Assembly (NCBI GenBank): GCA_045660865.1
Contig: JAZREP010000008.1
Span: forward strand, 17,441-81,440
DNA: 64,000 nt
Direction: 5' to 3'
Source: CAZRRV01 sp045660865
Lineage (GTDB): Bacteria; Bacillota; Clostridia; Oscillospirales; Acutalibacteraceae
Shown here piece after piece: positions 8,902 to 16,113 of this stretch. The notes beneath the pieces are model-generated. The model searched no databases. It was not told the DNA's origin and saw nothing but the letters and a program-made list of their open reading frames with translations. Every line of letters starts with the position of its first letter. Within the stretch, counting starts at the first letter, position 1. A program made the translations under genes and the position numbers.

Positions 8902-9687
8902 ATGGATAACCGTTCGCAGAAAGGCAGAATCTTTGATATTCAACGCTTTTCTATACACGATGGCCCCGGAATTCGCACGGTTGTGTTTTTGAAGGGATGT
9001 GTACTAAGATGTCGGTGGTGTTGCAACCCCGAATCACAATCCTACGAAATACAGACTATGCGTTTGGGCGGCAAGGATAAGATTTGCGGCAGGGACGTCA
9101 CGGTCGGTGAGATGATAGATGAGGTTGCAAAAGACCGAGCCTATTACAACCGTTCCGGTGGTGGAATGACCCTGTCGGGCGGTGAAAGTTTGTGTCAACC
9201 CGAATTCGCTTTAGCCTTGTTTAAAGAGGCTAAGAATGTTGGTATAAACACCGCAATAGAAACTACATCCTGCGCATCGTTTGAAACGATAGAAACGATT
9301 TTGCCTTATATAGATACATATTTAATGGATATCAAGCATATCAATTCGACCAAGCACGAGGCTTTTACAACACGTTCTAACGAATTGATGCTTGAAAACG
9401 CAGTGAAGATTGCCAAACAGGCAAAAAATATGATTATACGAGTTCCTGTAATTCCTACCTTTAATGATACAGTGGAGGAAATCGGTGAAATCGCAAGGTT
9501 TACGGCTAATCTACAGGGCGTTAATGAAATTCATCTGCTGCCTTATCATTCCTTAGGCAGAGATAAATACAGCGGACTCAGTAGAGAGTACCCGATGGGA
9601 GATTTACAGTCGCCCACCGCAGAAAAAATGGAGTTGCTTTTAGAAACGGCAAAAAGTTACGGCCTGAAAGCGCAGATAGGAGGTTAG
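8902..9687 (+). CDS. Glycyl-radical-enzyme activating enzyme (radical SAM)
   Basis: Radical SAM activase that installs the glycyl radical on the preceding dehydratase. Seen: DGPGIRT motif, CVLRCRWC (CxxxCxxC for the [4Fe-4S]-SAM cluster), CNPES, the SAM-binding LSGGE motif, MDIKH, and the HLLPYHSLGRDKY motif typical of the GRE-activase family. At 261 aa it resembles the short PFL-activase architecture. The 8-Cys ferredoxin-like insert found in most BMC-linked and glycerol-dehydratase activases is absent; only one Cys (in KICGRD) lies between the cluster motif and GGE. SD AGAGGTGGG; 9 bases after the dehydratase stop. Confidence 0.92.
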   Translation: MDNRSQKGRIFDIQRFSIHDGPGIRTVVFLKGCVLRCRWCCNPESQSYEIQTMRLGGKDKICGRDVTVGEMIDEVAKDRAYYNRSGGGMTLSGGESLCQPEFALALFKEAKNVGINTAIETTSCASFETIETILPYIDTYLMDIKHINSTKHEAFTTRSNELMLENAVKIAKQAKNMIIRVPVIPTFNDTVEEIGEIARFTANLQGVNEIHLLPYHSLGRDKYSGLSREYPMGDLQSPTAEKMELLLETAKSYGLKAQIGG

Positions 9688-9690
9688 AGC

Positions 9691-10068
9691 TTGGAAAGAC
9701 AACCCTTTTTATCGGAAACAGAAAAAATGCGCATAGTGCAAGAACTTGTTCCCGGTAAACAGATAACGCTGGCGCACATTATTGCCAATCCGGACCAAGT
9801 GCTTTATATGAAGCTTGGACTTGACCCGGCAAAAGACCACTCACACAGCGCTATCGGTATTATTACAATGACGCCAAGCGAAACCGCTATCATTGCGGCA
9901 GACATTGCTATGAAGGCGTCGGGTGCCGAGATAGGATTCGTGGATAGGTTTAGCGGAACGCTTATTATGTTAGGTACGGTATCCCAGGTTGACTCCGCAG
10001 TTAAAGCGGTCAACGATTATGCCGAAGAGGTCTTGGGCTTTACCGTATGCCCAATAACTAAGACATAA
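9691..10068 (+). CDS. BMC-H shell protein, circularly permuted PduU/EutS type
   Basis: 125-residue shell protein of the permuted BMC fold. Seen: an N-terminal strand region followed by MRIVQELVPGKQITLAHII, then IGIITMTPSETAIIAADIAMK and IGFVDRFSGTLIMLG, closely following the EutS/PduU pattern. These hexamers carry a small beta-barrel over the pore and sit in shell facets. The start is TTG 9691, chosen because AGGAGG (9679-9684), inside the last codons of the activase, lies 6 bases upstream. An 11-residue insert (KLGLDPAKDHSH) is slightly longer than in EutS. It is followed after one base by the GTPase gene, as pduU-pduV and eutS-eutP are in other loci. Confidence 0.9.
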   Translation: MERQPFLSETEKMRIVQELVPGKQITLAHIIANPDQVLYMKLGLDPAKDHSHSAIGIITMTPSETAIIAADIAMKASGAEIGFVDRFSGTLIMLGTVSQVDSAVKAVNDYAEEVLGFTVCPITKT

Positions 10069-10069
10069 A

Positions 10070-10501
10070 ATGAAAAAATGTATTTTAATCGGACGTAGCG
10101 GTAGCGGCAAAACAACCTTGTCGCAGGCTTTGAAGGAAATGAAACAAAGCTATGACAAAACCCAAACGGTAAAGTATGATGACTGGTTGATAGATACGCC
10201 TGGTGAATATATTGAAAACACGGCCTTTGGCGGTGCGGTTGCAGTCTATGCTTACGAGGCGGATATTGTTGGTTTACTGCTGGCGGCAAATGAACCCTAT
10301 TCACTTTTTAGTCCCAACATAACTTCCATGGCAAACCGAGAGGTTATCGGCATAGTCACAAAAATTGATTTGCCCGATGCCAATAAAGATAGGGTGTCAA
10401 GGTGGTTACAGCTCTCGGGTTGCGAGAAAATATTCTATGTTAGCTCAAAAACCGGTGAAGGAATAGCTGAATTAAAGGACTATTTACAACAAAAAACATA
10501 A
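10070..10501 (+). CDS. EutP/PduV-like small GTPase
   Basis: 143-residue P-loop GTPase. Seen: Walker A GRSGSGKTT (8-16), a switch/G3 DTPGEY, an NKxD-like TKID at about 101-104, and SSKTGEGI as the G5 element. EutP/PduV proteins accompany ethanolamine and propanediol microcompartments. PduV has been linked to the shell and to BMC movement in enteric bacteria, but the biochemical role is poorly defined. It is coupled to the PduU/EutS-like gene (1-base gap). It ends the first sub-operon; a second promoter follows within the next 120 bases. Confidence 0.85.
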   Translation: MKKCILIGRSGSGKTTLSQALKEMKQSYDKTQTVKYDDWLIDTPGEYIENTAFGGAVAVYAYEADIVGLLLAANEPYSLFSPNITSMANREVIGIVTKIDLPDANKDRVSRWLQLSGCEKIFYVSSKTGEGIAELKDYLQQKT

Positions 10502-10559
10502 ATTTAAACAAAAACAAAAATAAAACACAGAAAAAACAAAGAAAAACACAGATTTAGTG

Positions 10560-10588
10560 TTGACTTTTGTTGTTTTGTGTGTTAAAGT
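10560..10588 (+). promoter_or_regulatory. BMC promoter 2 with the same candidate operator
   Basis: TTGACT (10560-10565), 17-bp spacer, TAAAGT (10583-10588). TTGAC-N3-TGTTGTTTT-N3-TGTTA (10560-10584) is identical in content and spacing to the block in BMC promoter 1. The 122-base gap 10502-10623 is otherwise A-rich with AAAACA/AACACAG repeats and holds no gene. Confidence 0.65.
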
Positions 10589-10623
10589 TAGTATGAAACA
10601 AAATCATAAAAGGAGAAATAGCT

Positions 10624-11421
10624 ATGACATCAGAGTACGAAATCAAAAAACAAATATGTGAAATTGGTCGCAGAATTTACAACAAAGGTATGGTTGCCGC
10701 AAACGATGGTAACATTTCAGTTAAAATTTCTGACAACGAATTCCTTTGCACACCTACAGGTGTAAGTAAAGGCTTTATGACTCCCGAGTACATTTGTAAG
10801 GTGGATGCTGAGGGTAAAGTAATCCAGGCTAACCCCGGTTACAAACCTTCTTCAGAAATCAAAATGCATATGCGTGTCTATAAGGAGCGCCCGGATGTTA
10901 AATCGGTTGTTCACGCACATCCTATGTATGCAACCAGCTTTGCAATTGCAGGTATTCCGCTTACCCAGCCCATTATGCCCGAGGCAGTTATTGCTTTAGG
11001 TTGCGTTCCGATTGCTGAGTACGGCACACCTTCTACAAACGAAATCCCCGATGCAGTTTCTAAGTACTTACAGTCTTTTGACGCTGTATTGCTTGAAAAC
11101 CATGGTGCACTTACTTATGCTGATTCTTTGCTTGCTGCTTATATGAAGATGGAATCTGTTGAGTTCTATGCTCAATTACTCTATCTCTCCAAGCAATTGG
11201 GCGGCCCTCAAGAGCTTAACGATACTCAAGTACAGAAATTGTACGAAATTCGCCGTCAGTTCGGTATGAAGGGTAAACATCCTGCAGACGTTTGCGTAAA
11301 CGCACAAAACGGCAAGCCCAGCTGCCACGGTTGCGGTCATTGCTCAGGTGGACACGGTGAAGCGAGCGGTGATTTAGTAGCAGAGATTACCAGAAAAGTA
11401 ATGGAGCAGCTTAGCAAATAA
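10624..11421 (+). CDS. Class II aldolase, fuculose/rhamnulose-1-phosphate type, BMC-targeted
   Basis: Zn-dependent class II aldolase predicted to cleave L-fuculose-1-phosphate (or rhamnulose-1-P) to DHAP and L-lactaldehyde. Seen: NDGNISVK near the N-terminus, a catalytic Glu region PSSEIKMHMRVY, the zinc pair HAHP, and ENHGALTYA for the third His. The catalytic fold ends near residue 215. It continues with a Cys/His-rich linker (CHGCGHCSGGHG) and a terminal amphipathic helix (DLVAEITRKVMEQLSK) with the look of a BMC encapsulation peptide. Strong SD AAAGGAG. First gene after BMC promoter 2. Fucose is favoured over rhamnose because fucI and fucU lie 20 kb away. Confidence 0.88.
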   Translation: MTSEYEIKKQICEIGRRIYNKGMVAANDGNISVKISDNEFLCTPTGVSKGFMTPEYICKVDAEGKVIQANPGYKPSSEIKMHMRVYKERPDVKSVVHAHPMYATSFAIAGIPLTQPIMPEAVIALGCVPIAEYGTPSTNEIPDAVSKYLQSFDAVLLENHGALTYADSLLAAYMKMESVEFYAQLLYLSKQLGGPQELNDTQVQKLYEIRRQFGMKGKHPADVCVNAQNGKPSCHGCGHCSGGHGEASGDLVAEITRKVMEQLSK

Positions 11422-11426
11422 GCCTT

Positions 11427-11903
11427 ATGCAGAAAAGAGAAATAGATGCGCTGGCGGCACAGGTGGCCGAGTCGGTGGCAGCCTCGCTACGCATTTCGCT
11501 GCCGCAGGCGCGAAAATTGATTCTTGCGGTTGAAAAACGTGCCGCAGAAATGGGAGTCAACGCCGTTGTGGCGGTCGGTGACTCAGCCGGCAACATAATA
11601 GCGGTAGAATGTATGGAAGATGCCTATATTGCAAGCTATGATATAGCGGTAAATAAGGTTTTCACATCAGTATCGCTTAAAATGTCAACCGCACAGTTAA
11701 AACCTTTAGCACAACCGGGAGCTTCGCTTTACGGAATACAGTTTACCAACAACGGTAAAATCGTGATTTTCGGCGGCGGCGAGCCGCTAAAACGCGGTAA
11801 AACAATTGTGGGCGGACTTGGTGTCAGCGGCGGAACGGAAGAGCAGGATACTCTCCTAGCCGAATTCGGTGTTAAAGAGTTTCAAAAGATTATAGAAGGG
11901 TAG
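11427..11903 (+). CDS. GlcG/HbpS-like protein (PduO C-domain family)
   Basis: 158-residue protein of the HbpS/GlcG/PduO-C fold. Seen: a helical N-terminus (EIDALAAQVAESVAASL), then ARKLILAVEKRAAEMG, VVAVGDSAGNIIAVECMEDAY, and a Gly-rich IFGGGEPL..GKTIVGGLGVSGGTEEQD core typical of the family. PduO's C-domain binds heme in some bacteria; the role of stand-alone versions in glycyl-radical BMCs is not settled. The N-terminal helix could serve as a targeting peptide. Weak SD; starts 5 bases after the aldolase stop, so translation is probably coupled. Confidence 0.8.
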   Translation: MQKREIDALAAQVAESVAASLRISLPQARKLILAVEKRAAEMGVNAVVAVGDSAGNIIAVECMEDAYIASYDIAVNKVFTSVSLKMSTAQLKPLAQPGASLYGIQFTNNGKIVIFGGGEPLKRGKTIVGGLGVSGGTEEQDTLLAEFGVKEFQKIIEG

Positions 11904-11911
11904 GGCTTGTT

Positions 11912-13108
11912 TTGGATATAAATTCAGCCAATATAGAACAGATTGTTAAACAGGTTCTCGCAGGTATTGACGGAGCGCCTGCCGCTCCTGCGGCTACAAA
12001 AGCCATTCCGCAAAAATCCCGTGCAGCCATGTTAACAGCCTTAGAGCATTATGAAATAAAAGAATTCCCGATTCCCGAGCTTTCAGACGATGATATTCTC
12101 GTTAAGGTTGAGGGCTGCGGTGTCTGCGGAACAGATGCTCATGAGTTTAAACGTGACCCGTTTGGCTTGATTCCGTTGGTACTCGGACACGAAGGTACCG
12201 GCGAAATCGTAAAGATGGGTAAAAACGTTAAGTTGGACAGCGCAGGAAAGCCTTTGAAAGTAGGCGACAAGGTTGTTACTTGTATGATTTTCAAGGATAA
12301 CCCCGATATAACAATGTTTGACCTTAACAAACAGAATGTCGGCGGCGCTGATGTTTACGGCTTATTGCCCGATGATGATGTACATCTTAACGGTTGGTTT
12401 GCTGATTATCTTGTAGTACGCGGCGGCTCTACAATATTTAATGTAAGTGATTTGGATTTAGATAGCCGAATTCTTATAGAGCCTTGTGCAGTACTTATCC
12501 ACGCAGTAGAACGTGCAAAATCTACCGGTATACTCCGTTTTAACAGCCGAGTTGTAGTTCAAGGTTGCGGCCCGATTGGTCTTATTTGTATCGCAATCTT
12601 GCGCACAATGGGTATTGAGAACATAGTTGCGGTAGATGGCGAAGACAAACGTCTTGAGTTTGCAAAGAAGATGGGCGCAGACCATTCGGTAAACTTCAAA
12701 AACTACCAGGGTGTAGAAGCTCTGGCTGACGGAGTTAAGGATGCATTCGGCGGTTACTTAGCTGATTTCGCATTCCAATGCACCGGTTCACCGATTGCGC
12801 ACAGCAATATTTATAAATTTATTCGTAACGGCGGCGGTCTTTGTGAGCTTGGTTTCTTTATCAATGGCGGCGAAGCAACTATTAACCCGCACTTTGATAT
12901 TTGCGCTAAGGAAATCACTACTGTTGGTTCTTGGGTATACACCTTGCGTGATTATGCCACCACATTTGATTTTCTGAAACGAGCAAAAGCAATTGGTTTG
13001 CCGATGTCTGAGTTAATCACCCACAAGTTCCCGTTGGAGCAAATTAACGAGGCACATATTACCAACCTGAAGATGGAAGGATTAAAGGTTGCCATTGTTA
13101 ATGAGTAA
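11912..13108 (+). CDS. Zn-dependent alcohol dehydrogenase (MDR family), BMC-targeted
   Basis: 398-residue medium-chain dehydrogenase, NAD(P)H-dependent. Seen: an N-terminal amphipathic helix (IEQIVKQVLAGI, residues 8-19) and an Ala/Pro linker (20-30), the form of an encapsulation peptide. Catalytic zinc ligands are Cys72 (CGVCGTD), His93 (GHEGTGE) and Cys192 region (EPCAV); Rossmann GCGPIG at 218-223. The four-Cys structural-zinc loop is absent, replaced by an insert at about 120-145. Likely role: reducing propionaldehyde to propanol and recycling NADH in the lumen. As the only alcohol dehydrogenase here it might also reduce lactaldehyde to propanediol. TTG start 6 bases after TAGGG; 8 bases after the previous stop. 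Confidence 0.87.
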   Translation: MDINSANIEQIVKQVLAGIDGAPAAPAATKAIPQKSRAAMLTALEHYEIKEFPIPELSDDDILVKVEGCGVCGTDAHEFKRDPFGLIPLVLGHEGTGEIVKMGKNVKLDSAGKPLKVGDKVVTCMIFKDNPDITMFDLNKQNVGGADVYGLLPDDDVHLNGWFADYLVVRGGSTIFNVSDLDLDSRILIEPCAVLIHAVERAKSTGILRFNSRVVVQGCGPIGLICIAILRTMGIENIVAVDGEDKRLEFAKKMGADHSVNFKNYQGVEALADGVKDAFGGYLADFAFQCTGSPIAHSNIYKFIRNGGGLCELGFFINGGEATINPHFDICAKEITTVGSWVYTLRDYATTFDFLKRAKAIGLPMSELITHKFPLEQINEAHITNLKMEGLKVAIVNE

Positions 13109-13131
13109 TCCTTTGCTAGTGAGGTAACATA

Positions 13132-13449
13132 ATGGGAAAAGCAGTTGGAATTGTTGAGGTTTTCGGATTGGTTGCTGCTTTTGTCGCTTGCGATGCAGGT
13201 TGCAAAGCGGCTAACGTAACGGTTGAAAACTTTGATAAAAATAAGCCCGCAAATGCGGATGCCTTACCGGTCCCGCTTATAGTGTGTGTAAAGTTTCGCG
13301 GAGATGTCGATGCGGTATACGCTGCAGTAGATGCAGCAAAAGCCGCAGTTGAACAGGTAACAGGAGTAGTTGCAAGTCACGTAATTGCCGCTACCGAGAG
13401 CGATACCGAATATATGCTTCAGCTGAGCGGTATGGATAAATCTAAGTAG
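13132..13449 (+). CDS. BMC-H shell protein with long pore-loop insert
   Basis: 105-residue single BMC-domain protein. Seen: the MGKAVGIVEVFGLVAAFVACDAGCKAANV N-terminal fold start, a Lys/Asn/Pro-rich insert (about 36-47) where the pore loop normally lies, VKFRGDVDAVYAAVDAAKAAVEQV, and a SHVIAA..D C-terminal element. The usual K-I-G-S-G pore motif is replaced by the longer polar insert, so its pore should differ from the two main hexamers. Two Cys (about 20 and 24) sit in the first helix. GAGGT SD; 23 bases after the alcohol dehydrogenase. Confidence 0.88.
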   Translation: MGKAVGIVEVFGLVAAFVACDAGCKAANVTVENFDKNKPANADALPVPLIVCVKFRGDVDAVYAAVDAAKAAVEQVTGVVASHVIAATESDTEYMLQLSGMDKSK

Positions 13450-13461
13450 GGGGTGGCGCTT

Positions 13462-13746
13462 GTGAAATCTTTAGGTTTTGTTGAAATACAAAGCACCACC
13501 GCAGCCATTGACGTTTTGGATATAATGTGCAAGTCTGCTAATGTAGAGTTTGTAACATGGGAGAAAAAACTCGGTGGCCGCTTGGTAACAGTAGTAGTTC
13601 AAGGCGAGGTTGCAGCAGTAACCGCCGCAGTAGAAAATGCGGTAAACGGCGCAATCAAAAAGCCGGCAGCGTACGCTGTAATTGCCAATCCGCACGAGGA
13701 ATTAGTGCGAGTGCTTGAAAAGAGTGCTGCACGCTTAAAGAAGTAG
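13462..13746 (+). CDS. BMC-H shell protein with KLGGR pore loop
   Basis: 94-residue BMC-domain protein. Seen: KSLGFVEIQSTTAAIDVLDIMCKSANVEFV, pore-loop region EKKLGGRLVTVVVQGEVAAV and a terminal NPHEELVRVLEK helix. The pore has an Arg where PduA-like hexamers have Gly, suggesting different selectivity. Start: GTG 13462 is preferred over an in-frame GTG at 13453, because GGGGGTGG (13449-13456) then acts as SD; the earlier GTG would sit inside that SD. Follows the previous shell gene by 12 bases. Confidence 0.88.
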   Translation: MKSLGFVEIQSTTAAIDVLDIMCKSANVEFVTWEKKLGGRLVTVVVQGEVAAVTAAVENAVNGAIKKPAAYAVIANPHEELVRVLEKSAARLKK

Positions 13747-13796
13747 TTACATATATTTATGTGATTATATAAACGAATTATAAGGAGGAAATAAAG

Positions 13797-14075
13797 ATGG
13801 GATTTGAAGCGTTAGGCATGGTAGAAACCAGAGGCCTTGTCGCCTCTATCGAGGCAGCCGATGCAATGCTCAAGGCTGCAAACGTGGAGTTGGTAGGTAC
13901 CGAGAAAATCGGTTCCGGACTCGTATCTGTTATGGTGCGTGGCGACGTCGGAGCGGTAAAGGCCGCAGTAGACGCAGGCTCATCTGCCGCATCTAAACTT
14001 GGCGAGCTCGTAGCTAACCACGTAATTCCGAGACCGCACTCAGATGTGGAAAAAATATTGCCGTCTATTAAATAA
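13797..14075 (+). CDS. BMC-H major hexamer, PduA/EutM-like, copy 1
   Basis: 92-residue canonical shell hexamer. Seen: EALGMVETRGLVA start, KAANVEL, pore motif KIGSG, VMVRGDVGAV, and C-terminal SHVIPRPHSDVEKILP-like element (here NHVIPRPHSDVEKILP). The PduA-type pore is known in the family to pass small diols. Very strong SD (AAGGAGG). It is a tandem near-duplicate of the next gene (81 of 92 residues identical by my count). The doubled gene dose and strong SDs fit the most abundant facet protein. Confidence 0.95.
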   Translation: MGFEALGMVETRGLVASIEAADAMLKAANVELVGTEKIGSGLVSVMVRGDVGAVKAAVDAGSSAASKLGELVANHVIPRPHSDVEKILPSIK

Positions 14076-14113
14076 AAATAGATATAAACAAATTCTTTAA
14101 GGAGGAAAAAGCT

Positions 14114-14392
14114 ATGGCACTGGAAGCATTAGGCATGGTAGAAACCAGAGGTTTGGTAGCTGCAATTGAGGCTGCTGACGCAATGGTTAAAGCCGCAAAT
14201 GTTGAGCTGATTGGTACCGAGAAAATCGGTTCCGGACTCGTATCCGTTATGGTACGCGGCGATGTTGGTGCAGTAAATGCAGCAGTTGGCGCAGGTGCGT
14301 CTGCAGCAAGCAAACTGGGCGAAATCGTAGCAAGCCATGTAATCCCGAGACCGCACAGCGATGTAGAGAAGATTTTACCCTCTCTGAAGTAA
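14114..14392 (+). CDS. BMC-H major hexamer, PduA/EutM-like, copy 2
   Basis: 92-residue shell hexamer almost identical to the upstream copy. Substitutions are conservative (for example V/I, L/V, S/A), apart from Lys to Asn and Asp to Gly in the helix after RGDVGAV. The pore motif KIGSG and the IPRPHSDVEKILPS C-terminus are unchanged. SD AAGGAGG, 38 bases after copy 1. The nucleotide sequences differ at many third positions, so this is a real, aged duplication and not an assembly artefact. A GC-rich hairpin follows the stop. Confidence 0.95.
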   Translation: MALEALGMVETRGLVAAIEAADAMVKAANVELIGTEKIGSGLVSVMVRGDVGAVNAAVGAGASAASKLGEIVASHVIPRPHSDVEKILPSLK

Positions 14393-14401
14393 GCAGGATA
14401 G

Positions 14402-14430
14402 CTGGAGGAGGAAAATTCTTCCTCCTCCGG
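14402..14430 (+). repeat. Intercistronic hairpin between hexamer and vertex genes
   Basis: Perfect 10-bp inverted repeat (14404-14413 with 14419-14428), extendable by a wobble and a C-G pair, with a 5-nt AATTC loop. No T-run follows, so it is not a standard terminator. The left arm GGAGGAGGAA is SD-like. It separates highly demanded hexamer genes from the low-copy pentamer gene. Confidence 0.8.
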
Positions 14431-14461
14431 CACGGATTATCTTTTGAATAGGTGATAAGAA

Positions 14462-14743
14462 ATGCTAGTTGGAAAAGTTGTTGGCAGCATAGTTGCCACA
14501 AGAAAAAATGAAAACCTACTCGGCAACAAATTTATGCTTGTTAAGCCGTTGAAGGAAATGTCTGAAAAGCGTGACGCAATTGTAGCCATTGACAATATCG
14601 GCGCCGGAATCGGTGAGATTGTTTTGGTTGCTACAGGTAGCGCTGCAAGAATCGGTTGCGATATGAGTAATGCGCCGGTTGACGCTGCAATTGTCGGTAT
14701 TATAGATGATGCAGTTGGTCTTTCTGATTTTAGTAAAAAATAA
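14462..14743 (+). CDS. BMC vertex protein, EutN/CcmL/PduN family (BMC-P)
   Basis: 93-residue pentameric protein capping the vertices of the polyhedral shell. Seen: MLVGKVVGSIVATRKNE start, KFMLVKPL, IVAIDNIGAGIGEIVLVATGSAAR core and a DAAIVGIIDDA C-terminal strand, all typical of the family. SD AGGTG. It is separated from the hexamer genes by the hairpin at 14402-14430, in keeping with its much lower copy requirement. Confidence 0.95.
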   Translation: MLVGKVVGSIVATRKNENLLGNKFMLVKPLKEMSEKRDAIVAIDNIGAGIGEIVLVATGSAARIGCDMSNAPVDAAIVGIIDDAVGLSDFSKK

Positions 14744-14779
14744 ACCCCTATAATTTTTTTGCAAAGGCAGGTGCCGAAA

Positions 14780-16108
14780 TTGAATATCGAAGAACTCAAA
14801 AATGTATTAAAAGCAAACGGTGTTGTCGGTGCCGGCGGCGCGGGATTCCCGTCCTATGCAAAACTGAACGAGAAGGCCGATACTATTATTTTGAACTGTG
14901 CGGAATGTGAGCCGTTGCTCAAACTGCACAGACAAGTGCTTGAAAAATACCCAAGGGAAATTTTAAGCGCACTTATTACTGTTGCAAACACTGTCGGCGC
15001 AACCAGAATTTGTGTAGCTGTAAAACCGAACTACAAAAAGACGGTGGCTGCATTACAAGCTGTGTTACCCGAATTCCCCAATATAGAACTCAGTATGCTG
15101 CCGAATGTTTATCCGGCAGGTGATGAGGTTGTTACGATTTATGAGGCTATCGGTAGGGTTGTGCCTCCCGGTCAGCTCCCGATTTCGGTTGGAGTTATAG
15201 TCTATAACGTAGAAACTGTTTTGAATATGTATTACGGCATACTCGGCGTTAAACCGGTATATGAAAAATACGTAACCGTTACGGGTGCAGTAAGAAACCC
15301 TGTAACATTAAAGGTACCGCTCGGAATAACCTTTGAAGAATTGATTGCCTTAGCAGGCGGCACTGAATTAAGTGATTTCACAATTATTAGCGGCGGTCCT
15401 ATGACAGGTCCAGTTGGAAATCTTTATGACGTTGTTACAAAAACCACAAACGGAATAATAGTTTTACCCGATGACCATTATGTTGTTCTTAAAAAGACAG
15501 CAAATCTCTCAATCAGCAAAAAACGTGCTATGGCAGCTTGTTGTCAATGTAATATGTGTACAGACCGTTGCCCAAGACACGCACTCGGACACCCGATTGA
15601 CCCTGCTGCTTTTATGAGAGGTGTTTCAAGTGTTAATACAAACAAGCGAGAAGCTTTTGTAAACACTCTGTTTTGTTCGAGCTGCGGACTTTGTGAAATG
15701 TACTCCTGTAATCAGGCGCTTTCGCCCCGTTCGCTGATAGATGAAATGAAAGGCGCTTTGCGTGCAGGCGGAGTCAAATGTACTGACCCTGTGTTTAGCT
15801 CTGTAGATAAGAACAGAGAAGGCAAGTTCGTTTCAATCCCAAGGCTTCGTGCAAGATTAGATTTAGACAAATATGACCATCAAGCACCGGTTGTCGATGC
15901 AGACATTAATCCCAAAAGGGTTAAATTACTGCTTTCACAGCATATCGGCGCACCGGCAGTAGCCGATATAGCGGTAGGCGAAACGGTAGAAAAAGGTCAA
16001 TTGATTGCCAAAGCGTCCGATACGGCGCTCGGCGTAAATATCCATGCGTCAATAAACGGTAAGGTAACCGAGGTTACCGACCGATACATAATTATAGAAA
16101 GGGGATAA
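14780..16108 (+). CDS. PduS/RnfC-like flavo-iron-sulfur protein
   Basis: About 442-residue electron-transfer protein of the RnfC/NuoF-like PduS group. Seen: VVGAGGAGFPSYAKL (NADH/FMN-binding region), NCAECEP, an SLBB-like domain, and two [4Fe-4S] motifs, CxxCxxC..C at 254-264 (CCQCNMCTDRCPR) and CSSCGLCEMYSC at 299-310; the C-terminus ends in a lipoyl-like hairpin (GETVEKGQLIAKA). In Pdu BMCs PduS reduces cobalamin for the B12 enzyme. Here the dehydratase needs no B12, so it more likely moves electrons across the shell or to the activase; this is inference. Start: TTG 14780 with AGGCAGGTG SD, preferred over an upstream TTG 14759 that lacks an SD. Confidence 0.88.
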   Translation: MNIEELKNVLKANGVVGAGGAGFPSYAKLNEKADTIILNCAECEPLLKLHRQVLEKYPREILSALITVANTVGATRICVAVKPNYKKTVAALQAVLPEFPNIELSMLPNVYPAGDEVVTIYEAIGRVVPPGQLPISVGVIVYNVETVLNMYYGILGVKPVYEKYVTVTGAVRNPVTLKVPLGITFEELIALAGGTELSDFTIISGGPMTGPVGNLYDVVTKTTNGIIVLPDDHYVVLKKTANLSISKKRAMAACCQCNMCTDRCPRHALGHPIDPAAFMRGVSSVNTNKREAFVNTLFCSSCGLCEMYSCNQALSPRSLIDEMKGALRAGGVKCTDPVFSSVDKNREGKFVSIPRLRARLDLDKYDHQAPVVDADINPKRVKLLLSQHIGAPAVADIAVGETVEKGQLIAKASDTALGVNIHASINGKVTEVTDRYIIIERG

Positions 16109-16113
16109 CCGTT

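Noticed and set aside
13797..14392. Assembly duplication of the shell gene
   Set aside because: The copies differ at many third codon positions and have different spacers, so both are real.
14759..14779. Upstream TTG start for the PduS-like gene
   Set aside because: No SD precedes it, while TTG 14780 has AGGCAGGTG at proper distance and fits the family N-terminus.
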